A stretch of 64,000 nucleotides of DNA from Loxodes magnus. Lineage: Eukaryota; Ciliophora; Karyorelictea; Loxodida; Loxodidae. The notes below the pieces were generated by a model. It was not told the DNA's origin. It saw only the letters and a program-made list of their open reading frames with translations, and made no database searches. Location of the stretch: NCBI GenBank assembly GCA_946699065.1, contig CAMPDV010000119.1, positions 558,001 to 622,000 on the forward strand, written 5' to 3'. The number at the start of each line of letters is the position of its first letter. Position 1 is the first letter of the stretch. The position numbers and the translations under genes are program-made. Shown here piece after piece: positions 47,817-58,688 of this stretch.

Positions 47817-49057
47817 ATAAACTTTAAAACATTTTTAGATATTTTATAATGCAAAACTGACATATGTAGCATATATTAGATTAAGCATATTAAAATATTA
47901 ACTAACACTATGCTAAAGTTCAATTCTTTTATTATATAGTACTGCTTCATTATTTCATATAGATTCTATAATCTAGGTTTCAATAAGCAGATTCCTGTGT
48001 AATTTGAAGAAATAATTCTTTATCCCTTAAATTTTATATAAATTAGTTTAAATCTTTTCTAATTATGAGCTTGATTGCTAAATAATAAAATTTATGCATC
48101 CTGTCTAGATCAAGCCAAGTATAATTAGACACCCTTTCAGCCTCTTATATTTATTTTTCTTTTTTTTGATGATTATTATTTTATACGAAGTAGATATATA
48201 ATATCCAATATAATCAAGATATAATTATATCTATGTTCCTAAAATTTCAAAGATCATATATAAACTAAAGGATTGGACTGAATCATAAGAGTTTTTAAAA
48301 AGTAATAGATCAACACAAAAAGAAATGAAGGGAAGATACTGATGATATGGTTTTAAATGTAAAGTAGATAGTTATAATTACTATTATACGCTTAAATATA
48401 GCAACATTTAAGCCTTTCTAAAGAAAAAACTTCAAAGACTATACATTTATTTTGTGTAACCTTCTTGACTGGTTACTTATATAAAGCTGCTATTCATAAC
48501 AACCTTCTCAAAGTTTAACTTTTGTTTGTTTATTTTGGCTAATCTAGTTTATATTAAGCTAGAATTATGGAGGACGATATGCTCATAAAAGCAGTTGAGA
48601 AATAAAACTTTTCAAATAAAAAAAGTATAAAAGCTTATAGCAGAAGTAGGCTAAATTATCGAAGATTGCTTTAAAAAAGTAACTAATTAAAGAAGCTAAA
48701 CAAGCAAAAGGCTCATTTGAGCAAAAATTATTGATCACATACTTTAAAACTTAAAGTTATTTTCTGCTATATTAACTAAAGTCTTTTTCATAGTAAAACT
48801 GTTATTTATGTAAAATTAATAGATAAATATCCCAAAATAAATTAATAAAATGCTAATGATAATTCCATTATTACCTATAGCAAGAGGATTTGCAGTAGTT
48901 GTAAAACAGTTTAAATAAATATAGAGATTAAGGATATAAAGCAGAAGTAATAAAGTGAAGGTATAAGTAACAAAGTTGAAAAGGATGAATTAAATATAGG
49001 ATTGATTAATGAATATTCTTTAAATTAGAAAATAATTATTATTTGTAAATAATAAAG
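47817..49057. other. AT-rich intergenic DNA, no gene seen
   Basis: About 1.2 kb, no motif on either strand. Confidence 0.55.
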
Positions 49058-50494
49058 ATGCTCAGACAACTGTGAAAATATGCGCGTAATAGCGTAAATA
49101 TATCTGAAGCTGCAAAACCAAAAGTTTAAACTTAAATTCCAGGTCCTTAAACTCTGTCATTTATTTAAGAATTCGATGGTGTTTCTAAGCTGGCTTAACT
49201 TACTAAACTTGCAGTCGATTACAAAAAATCTGCAGGCAACTATATGACTGATGCAGATGGAAACGTACTCCTGGATTTAGCTAATGCTCCAACTTTAGGA
49301 TATAACAGTAAAGCTATTACACAATTCACAAACTCGGCCGAATTTGCAAAATGGTTGTGTCATAAACCAGCTTTAGGAATCTAGCCAAACTCTGATTGGA
49401 CCAAATAACTTCAGTAGTTTATTTCTTATTGTCAACCTGCTTAGTGTCCTGAAGTTATTACAGTATCAGGAGGTCCAGCAGGTGCTATTGAAAATGCAAT
49501 GAAACTATGTTTTATTTTTAAATAAAGACTACTAAAGGGAAATGCTAAATACACTCCTTAAGAAATTGAATCTGCTTTATGGAATTAAAAACCTGGAGTA
49601 TCAGAACTCTCATTTTGCTCATTTTCTGGAAACTGCTTCGGAAAAACAGCAGGACTTTCAGCTATATCAGACATTAAGCCAGAGGAAAGAGGAAATATTC
49701 CAACTCTTCCAGGATTTTGGCCTAAAATAAAATATCCAACCTTAAAATATCCTCTTGAGTAGTATAAGCGTGAGAATAAAGAAGCATGTGTAGCTACCTT
49801 GAAGCATGTTAATGAAATTTTACAAAATAATAAGCAAATAGCTGGAGTAATCTTTTAGCCTATTCAAGATAAGACTGGAATCATTTTAGATGAATCCTTC
49901 GGTTAATATTTACAGTAAATATGTGAGCATCATAAAATTTCACTTCTAATTGATGAAACACACATCAAAACAGGTATTACAGGAAGAATGTGGGCACATT
50001 AGCATTATACAGGATTAATTCCTCATATTGTTGCTTTCGGAAATTAATCTAGCTTGCCAGTAGCGGGAGTTTTCAGCAGAGAGAATACAGACCTTCAGAG
50101 GGATACATGATTTACAATACATGGATGGGAGATACTCTGAGAATGGTTTAGACTAACATAACAATGTCAGTAGTTAACAGCAAAAGACTTGTTGAAAATG
50201 CTAATGTCACAGGACAGTATTTGACTGAAAAATTAGAATAACTACAAAGAGATACCTAAAAATTCAAAAATCTCAGAAGTAATAATTCTATATTTAGGTC
50301 TTGGTCTTTGGCATGCTTGGGAATTCGATACTCCAGAGCAAGCTGGAAGTGTGTTTAAAAAATTATTGTAAAATGAAGGAGTTTTTGTTCACTATGAATT
50401 TGGAAGCAATTTGATGTAGTTGAAACCCTCTCTAAAGTTCACCAACTCTCATGCTGATATTCTTCTCACTGCATTTAGAAATGCTCTTTCATGA
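49058..50494 (+). CDS. GABA-transaminase-like class III aminotransferase, catalytic Lys not found
   Basis: About 472 residues. The N-terminus MLRQLWKYARNSVNIS suggests a mitochondrial presequence (its Trp is TGA). Family landmarks are SAGNYMTDADGNVLLDLANAPTLGYN, CFGKTAG (cf. FHGRTLG), IAGVIFQPIQ, LLIDETHIKTGITGRMWAH (Asp that pairs with the PLP ring), GYMIYNTWMGD and FDTPEQAGSVFKKLLQNEGV. Where animal GABA transaminase has F-S-K-K-M with the Schiff-base lysine, this reads F-G-N-Q-S-S. The Q is a TAA codon, so PLP catalysis is probably lost. A 19-nt intron lies near the 3' end. One frame break is needed near 50087: either a lost base in 'gagagaatac', or a 17-nt GT-AG removal at 50061-50077 that would delete the conserved VAGVF. 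Confidence 0.8.
50279..50297 (+). other. 19-nt intron in the aminotransferase gene
   Basis: gtaataattctatatttag. Splicing joins KNLR to SLGLWHAWEFDTPEQ, matching the family; retention breaks the frame. Confidence 0.85.
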
Positions 50495-51605
50495 GAACAC
50501 TTCACTTTATTGGTTTAAGATTATTTAATTAAATCTAAAATATTATACTTTATATCTCTATTATATTTTAGTTCAGTCTGAGACTTGCTTTTAGCTTATT
50601 TCAGTAAGTCTATATGATTAAGATATGATATCTTCTCTTAGATTCTATTATATCTTCTTTTTAGTAAATTAGAGAGCTAAAAGCTTTCTATAAATCAGAA
50701 ATTTGTTAGTATTAAGAGAATATCCATTACACACCTAAATTTACCTTATCTCCAATGAAATTAAAATAACCTTAAGCTTAACTATATTTAATACCTTCTA
50801 TATTAATATAATATATTAAGCTATAAACTTTAAATTAGCTAAAATGCTGATAAGCAGTAAAATTAGAGATGTTTAAAAAATAGAGAAATTGATAAAAAAG
50901 ATTAAGCAAAGCTAATACAAATATCTTAATTAACTATATCTCAATTATAGTCTAAATGCTACAATGAAAAATCTTTCTTTATCGCACTTTCATTATATTT
51001 ATATCTGTAAGAGCAAAGAAGTTAAATAGATGCTAGCAAGAGAGGTATAATGTATCTTATAGTTAGATTATTAAATAGGAAGTTGAGTATAATAAGTATT
51101 GTAGTAATTAACTCTTTAATATAGATTTGAAGTTAAAGGTGTCTCTTATTTTTAAAATAAGAGACTAATGCTTGAATTTCATCAACTGTTAAATAGTGCT
51201 AATAGATATTTTTTGCATTTATATCGAAAATTATCGTTAGAATTTATTATATTATGGTCAAATGTTTTTTATCAACTGTTAATATTGCAATTGCTAGATT
51301 AGAAGCTTTAAGGCTATAAAAGATAAATTAATTGGCTTAATAATCTGAAAAGTACTAATCACTTAGATTTTTTAGCTTTTAGCTTAGGGATTAAAAAAAC
51401 TATTTTATAATTTAGCTTTGCCTAAGCTTTTATAGTCTAACTATTTAATACTGAGAGCTGTTCGAGCTTCTAGACTTTAATCCTGTAATCATAATTTACA
51501 TTTTTTAAAGCATTCAAATCTCTCAGTACCAACTTCAAAGGCTTAATATAACACTAACGAAACTATAAAAAAAGTACGTAAAACTTAGGCCACAATATTA
51601 ATAAG
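50495..51605. other. AT-rich intergenic DNA, no gene seen
   Basis: About 1.1 kb, rich in TAG/CTA words, no recognisable gene. Confidence 0.55.
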
Positions 51606-53190
51606 ATGAGTATTAAGCTTAATAAGCCTAAGTAAAGTAGTCTAGTGGACTATTAATAAAGGAAGTATAAAGAATTAAATAAGTTCAAAGAGTTAAAAGA
51701 AAAGTCTATTATAAATGTTTAAAATTGTAATCTTAATAAGCAGACAATCCTTATCCAACTAGAACCTTCAAATAACGCCTTCTACTACTGTTATTTGAAA
51801 GCTAAACCACTAAGATAACAATTAGTAGGATCATTTTAATAAGATTCATTATAGTATTATATGCAACCAGGTTGGAGAATAAGGGGAAATTATGTAAGAA
51901 ATTTTTAAAACTCCTTTATTGGATTAAAATGACTCTTTTTAATACGTTTTTAGCAATGAAGGAACTTATGTTTATAACTGCAAAATAACTTAAGATATAT
52001 AGGGAATTATAACTGTAAAACCCTTAAAATCTGATATTAGAAAACTAAAATAGAATAGAAATAGAACTGAGCTTTTTGAAGAAACTTGACTGGAATAATC
52101 AGCAATGACTTCTCTATCAGAATCGTATTATAATAGTTAAAATTCATTACTTGAAACCTCAAACAGCTTTTCATTTAGCGAAACGTGAGACGTTTAAACT
52201 AATAATTAATAATAGGAAGAAATTAAGAAGCACAAAAAGGTTCAGAATCTAGGTAAATAAAAAAAAGGGAAATCAACTTTGTAGAATAAATTTATGGAGT
52301 TCAAAGAGGAAACTTTTAGTCAAGAAAATGAAGTAAAAAATAGATTAGCTAAAGTTAAATTTTATGTAGTGAATCCAAATTTTTATAAGAAGCTACACAA
52401 AGAAAAAGGTTAATCTTCTAAAGGTAGCAAATATGATTATCAGGAATATGAATCTTAGTTTAGTAGTTCAAACATTAACATTTCTGAAAGCAATTCTCTA
52501 ATAAGAATGGGAAATTTACTATAATATAACAACTAGCAAATGGAGTAAATAAGCTTGAATATAGCAAATGAGATAAAAAATAGCATATTAACAGAAGAAA
52601 GTGAAAACACTGAAAAAGAATACATTTAAAGCTAATCTTTCGATGAAAAAGAGATAACTGAATCTAGCAATCAGGATATCGAAGATCAAAAGATTAAAAT
52701 AGATATACAGTAATAATTAAACAGCTTTAAAGTCAGGCCAGAGTTTTAAAGCATTAATGGATAAATACAAAAATTAGAAAACTAGATAAAGCAATATAAA
52801 GACATTAATCCTAAAAATTAATAGCACAAAAAAATGATTCAGAAAAAGATTTAACAGGCTTAGAAGGTAAGATTTGGATTATATATATAGGAAATGGAGG
52901 CTTTAATTATCTAAAAGACTGAGCTAATAAAGTAAATAAGAATAGAATAAGAAAATAAACAGAAAAAGAAAAAGAAAAAACAAAAATAAAACGGAAGGTT
53001 TAAAAATAATTCAGCTAAGAAAAAAAATGAAAGTGAATTTAACTTTTTATACGAATCTTTATTCGAGTAAAAATGCATAGATAATAAATTTGAGTCAACT
53101 AAAATCGAGTAAATTATGTCACAAAGTAAGTATTAATAATTATTAGGGTGGTAGCAGTATAATAATTCGAAATTTTAGTGTGAGCAATGA
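51606..53190 (+). CDS. Plastocyanin-like domain with a long charged C-terminal region (one frame break)
   Basis: About 525 residues. Residues ~25-130 include NKQTILIQLEPSNNAFYYC and VFSNEGTYVYNCKITQDIQGIITVKP, which fits the cupredoxin pattern F-x3-G-T-Y-x-Y-x-C-x...G-x-I-x-V. A Cys in the usual copper-ligand place is present, but the His after it reads Thr. The rest is low-complexity, K/E/Q/S-rich with coiled-coil stretches (SINGQIQKLENQIKQYKDIN) and a poly-K block. The frame must shift by one base near 51881-51887: an extra G in 'aagggga' or a 13-nt GT-AG removal (51871-51883). The stop is TGA. A non-copper structural use of the fold is likely; function unknown. Confidence 0.6.
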
Positions 53191-53597
53191 TTATGTTTTT
53201 TGCTTTTTTAAATTTCTATAAACTATTTTCATTAATTTTAAAAAATCTATCTGAAAAGCTTTTTATATCATACTTTTAAACTTTTTCTTATTAAGTCTAC
53301 AACTAAAAAGATAAGCTCACTTTTGAAAATCTGAGATATTTGATTTAAAATAATTAGAAATTTCCCTTCTATTTAATCTTTTAAAGGGTATAATAGATAT
53401 TGTTATCTTTGGCTATTATAATATATAAAATGATTTAATCATTTTGAAGAAAGTTAAATTATTAATTCAAATTCGTTTTGAAATTACATATTAATTTTGA
53501 TTGTGAAATTTTAGGGTTTAAGCTGCGAAAGAAATTTTAATGATTGCTGATATTAAAAGTAAGTAAAAGATATTAAAGATACTTAAAATTGTTTCGA
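53191..53597. other. Convergent intergenic region, no gene seen
   Basis: About 400 bp between two converging 3' ends; AT-rich. Confidence 0.6.
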
Positions 53598-54737
53598 TCA
53601 TACTTAAGTAGATTCTACTTCATGCTTTTCAATAATCTAATTCTCTTGCTATTATTACTACTATTATTGAACTTTTAGCGCGATGTTATCTAAAAGAATA
53701 GGAAACTCATTTATCTTTGGGTTATTTTCAATGAATTAAGCTTTAGCAGCAAATTTAAGAATTTATATAGTCTCTTTGAAGTTACATTCTGCTGGTGAAA
53801 CAGCAACTATCATTACTGTTTTTGCATTTCCTCCTAAGCTATCTTGTAAGAGTCGAGTTAATTTTGATTCTCTATAAGGAATAAATTAGGATTTTTCATC
53901 TATTAGAGCTGAAATTATTTTTCCTAAAGCTAAGTGAGATAAATTTATTTTTTGTACCTCTTTAAATGTGTTTGCCGATGTACATCCCTTAATTAATCTT
54001 TCAATTCCAGCTAAATCTACTAAATTTAACTTTCCTACTCTTGTTTTTTTCACCCCTTCAAGTACTTCAGTCACCTCAATATACACAGTAAAAATACCGT
54101 GAGATCTTAAGCATCTTGCATTCATATTATTTTTTTAAATTTATAAATGTGATTCTCCTTATTTGAAAGCTTCTTAAATATCATTTAAAGAATTAACATT
54201 CTAGATTGTTAGATTATTTACAAACGCTACTTTGTCTTGGTTTTCTTTCAATTATAATATATTATTTGGCTTTTAACTCAGCAAATCTCTTATTTCCTCT
54301 TTGTAAATTTCACAGTACGAGCATTTTATTTAATATTCTCTATTTAAGTTCTCTGACTTAATATTATCAAATATAGTCTAAAAAGATCTTGGAATTATTC
54401 CCTCTTACTCAGTAGGAATACCTGCATTTTTATCTCCAACAATTGTATAAGTTTTTCCGCTTGCTGGCTAACCGTATGTAAATATCGTAGCATTGTAACC
54501 CTAAAAGCAAGCTTATACCATTGGATAAGCAATTTCTTAATATATGACAGATTAAGTAGAATTTTAGTCGTAAACAGCATCGAATTTAAACTATTCATCA
54601 GTTTAATTTGCAACGTTTTTTATAGATAACTCACTAGGACCAGTTACGTCTATTATTTCTTAACCATTCTTGTATTATTCATATTATATCAAAGGACGCA
54701 CTCTAACCACAACCTTCAATTTTTCAATGCTTTGCAT
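53598..54737 (-). CDS. Short, divergent kinesin motor-domain protein
   Basis: A 379-residue protein that is almost only a kinesin motor. Conserved parts: [23 protein letters not shown]-loop [11 protein letters not shown] (residues ~89-98), [27 protein letters not shown], and [21 protein letters not shown]. Deviations: switch I SSRSH reads CLRSH (209-213), and switch II DLAGSER reads DLAGIER (Ser245 to Ile). These residues are needed for nucleotide-state sensing, so motor activity may be weak or lost. After the motor come a poly-Q run of eight, mostly encoded by TAA/TAG (~357-364), and a short acidic tail; there is no long stalk. The start is the ATG at 54737; the stop is TGA 53600-53598. Confidence 0.88.
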
Positions 54738-57443
54738 ATTATAAATATCAGAAAGCAAAGAGAGAGACTTACTGATATCAGTATTTAAAATACAAAATTT
54801 AAAAGATTTGATCAAATTAAAATGCCATTAAAACCCTATATCTTCTATTATTTTATTACTATCTATATGGAAAAATCTAGATATTCTATCTTAAACGAGA
54901 GGAAAGTTAAATTAGGTATTTGAAGTTTTATTAACAAGTTATGGTAGTGTCAATGATATCTTTTGCCTAAAATTTTGGCTATAATTTATCTATTTTGCTT
55001 TATAGCTTGATCAGTAGATCTAAATAGCTAACTTATTTAGAATAGAAACATTTGAATATGTTTATTATTTATAATATTGAGAACAAACTTGAATTTAAGA
55101 AATTGGAGAATTGAAATAATTCCATTATATGAATAGTTGTATCTCATAAACTACATTATATATCCTATGCTTCTTGATTGCTTAATCAGTTGTATATAAT
55201 AATGGCTTTAAGTAAAGAATTTAATTTATAAAGTAAATCTGTTGGCTACACTTCACTTTTCTTACCTTGCTTAATTAAAAATGAGCATTTAAAACTTCCT
55301 GAGTTAGTTTACCTTTGATAAGTTTTAAGCTTTGTTGTTAATAGATACCAATTAACATGCTGAAATATTAATATCTAGATGTAATATAAACAAAATTTAT
55401 CCATTATATTAAAGAAAATTTAAAGATAAGAAAAAAAGATTAAACTATTTGTAAAATAAATACTTATGTACTAATTTAACTTTTAATAGAAACAGGAAAA
55501 CCAAGATTTTTTTTATCTTAGTTATGATTAATGAAGCTTTTTAGTTTTAAATATGATTAACATATTATACTTGCACTTACTCCATTGATATTAATTTTTT
55601 TCAAGGTTCCTTCATAATGATTCTCATTATAATTAATGTACTTTGGATGAGTTATCATAAGATTCTGGTATTAAATAATAGAAATCAGTCTTTAGCCCAT
55701 TGACAGAGTTTATTTCAAGTTCTGAGATTATTTTTTTATCATTTCCAACAGCTACTTTAGTGTTTTATTTTCTCTATATAGCAATGGTAATTAAAGATAG
55801 AAAGATTATCATATTGTATATCAAAACCCTCATTGATAACCATCTCCATAAAAGTTCCACAACATTAAAAAATTTCAATCACATTCCACATAAAAATTGA
55901 TAAAAAAAGTAATAAAAATATAATAAATAATGCTTATCTGCTTTAGAAATTTTCTTATCATTATTGAATAATAAAGGTAGAAATATAATTTTATGCAATA
56001 GATTAAAATTTTAAAACAAAAAGAATTAATTTTTTATTAATAAAATTGAATCAAAAAGACTAAAATAAATTTAAAAACAACACTCGACAAAATGAAAAGT
56101 GACAAAATACCTTCTAAGTTTAAAAGGACAACTAAAAATTTAAAAAATGCTTGGAAGATTAAAGATTAAATAACATAAAAATAAAAATAAAATTAATTAT
56201 ACAAATCTACTAAGGAATTAAAAAATTTATTTAAAAGCAATCGAATAAAAAAGCTAAAATATTAAAAGATTAAAATTATATAAATGGCATATAAATATTA
56301 ATAATCATATATAATTTTTAATTATAATATACAATCTTTATTTATTTATATGAATTTTTTAATTACTCTAATATAAAATATTTAGTAAAAAAGTAATGTA
56401 TATTTATTTTTCTTGTTCTCTTCATTATCTCTATAGAACTTTGCTTGCTAATTTTCATCATTTTAAATACACTTTTTTTAATAAATATTTTAGGAATTAT
56501 TTAGATATAAAATCCTAATTTTTGAATATTCTTAATTTTATATATAATTAAACTTATTTTCATTTAATTTTTCCTAGTTTTTCATTTAATGCTTTAGAGC
56601 ATTTAATTTTTTGCGATTTTCTACACTTTAGTTAAATACTTTTAAATAATAAAAATTTTACTTTCTTTGCTTGATTAATTATTTTAAAATAAGATGGTTT
56701 TAAAGAAATACTTTTATGAAAAAAATAAAGTGAATTTTAAGTATATTTGTCATAAGTTTATATCTAGTGGTTAGTAAAGCCTAAGTATTTATTTTACTAT
56801 AAACTATTTATTTCCTTTTTTGATAATAACTATAAGAATTATTTCTCTAAGCTTTAACTAAAATAATTAATTATCTTAATAATGTATTTAAAGGAAAAAA
56901 GAAAGAAACAAAGTTTGAGATAAAAATGCAAAATCGCTTTCTTAACTGAATCTGTGGTATATTAAGACTTGATTAAAATTCTTTATCTTTAGTCTATAAA
57001 ATACATTACATAAAGTTAATCTATTTAATTGACTTAAAATATTTAAATGACAAAATTAAATGAAACTAGTTTGAATATCTAAGATCTAAGTTTAACTGAT
57101 TTTTTCTTATTATTCTTTAACTCTTATATTAATAGCCTTTATTATGGTTATAAACACTTAAAATTTAAAAATAGCGTTGTTTTGAAAATGTCTAGAATAA
57201 TATTGATATGATCATTCAATCCATTTTAAACCAGTTTCTTAAAATTCAAATCTTTTAATTCTTATTTTTAGAGAATTTTCAATTTTAAAAGATACGAGAA
57301 TATCATGTTTATGAAAAGATATATTTTTGGGCTAAAGCAGATTGAAAGATTCATTGATAGCAAATAATTTAAGCTACTATTTTAATAATGTTGTCTGTTA
57401 TTATTTAAACTAAGTTACATATGTAGTTATTATAAAAAGAGTA
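54738..57443. other. 2.7-kb AT-rich region with a possible coding relic
   Basis: Mostly extremely AT-rich. On the minus strand at ~55590-55900 there are protein-like pieces in two frames (VINEGFDIQYDNLSIFNYH; KVAVGNDKKIISELEINSV; YNENHYEGTLKKI, the last MORN-like). No intact gene can be built; it may be a decayed gene. Confidence 0.4.
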
Positions 57444-58688
57444 ATGGCTTAAACTCATTTCCAAAAAGGTCTCAAGAAATTTGGAGCTGGAAGTTATTAA
57501 GAAGCAGTAGATTGCTTTAATATGGCTATCTAAATTGATCAAACTCATTTAAATGCCTTATAAAAGAAAGTAATAGCTCTTCATCACTTAGAAAGATACG
57601 GAGAAGCAATAGAATGTTGCTAAAAAATTATTAGCATTGAGCCTAATAATTTGTTCGCCTATAATAACTAAGGAATATCTTTGAAATCTTTAGGAAATAA
57701 TGAAGAGGCAATCGAGAGTTTTAATAAGGTTATATAAATAAATCCCAATTATATCGACGCTTACTTTAACAAAGGACTATCACTTAGTAACTTGGATAAA
57801 AATGAAAAAGCTGTTGAAAGCTTTAATAAAGCTATTGAGCTTAATCTAAATTATGCTGATGCTCATTTAAACAAAGGAATTTCTCTTAGTAAATTAAGCA
57901 AAAACGAAGAAGCGAATGAATGCTATAAAAAAGTAGTGCAACTAAATCCTAAGATAGTTGAAGATTATGAAGAAAAGGTAATCAATCTTTTAGAGGAAGA
58001 ATAGTATAAAGAAGCAATGGAACAATGTAATTTAATTATTAGTCTTAATCCTAATTTTATTAATGCTTATTTTTATCTGACTTAGGCTTAGTAAAAACTA
58101 GAAGATTTCGAGAAAGCTATATAGACATGTAATAAATTAATTGCTGTTGATCCAAATTATGCTTATGCTTACTATAACAAAGGAGTTGTTCTATCAAGCT
58201 AAGACAGGGAATAGGAAGCAATTGAATGCTATAATAAAGCTATAAGCTTAGAGCCTGAAGAAGAATCATTCTATAATAACAAAGCATATTCTCTAATATA
58301 ATTAGGATAGAATGAAGAAGCTATTGAATAATGTGACATTGCTATTAATCTTGATCCTGATTATGAATTAGCATATGATACAAAAGGAACTGCTCTAAAA
58401 AACTTAGGTAAAAATGAAGAAGCTATAGAAAATTTTGACATATCACTTGAAATTAACTCTGAATATGATGAAGCATGAAATAATAAGGGTTCAGTTCTCT
58501 ATAACTAAGGATAAGTTGGAGAAGCTTTGGAATGCTATAATCAAGCAATCAAACTAAATTCATAATATGCTGAAGCTTATTTAAATAAGGCAATAGCCCT
58601 AAAAAATTTGAACAGATTAGATGAGGCAAAAGAGAATTATGATTTAGCAATTAAGCTTAAGCCTAAGCTAGCTGCTTTAAAATTTTGA
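57444..58688 (+). CDS. Tetratricopeptide (TPR) repeat protein
   Basis: A 414-residue protein made almost wholly of about twelve TPRs of 34 residues, e.g. IDAYFNKGLSLSNLDKNEKA and AYYNKGVVLSSQDREQEA, with consensus G8, A20 and P32 positions well kept. TPR arrays are protein-binding superhelices; with no other domain, the partner is unknown. Ciliates have large families of such proteins, often ciliary or trafficking. The consensus Trp in EAWNNKGSVL is encoded by TGA (58476-58478), showing that TGA is sense inside genes. Many Gln are TAA/TAG. It ends at TGA right after the last helix (LAALKF). No introns. Confidence 0.92.
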
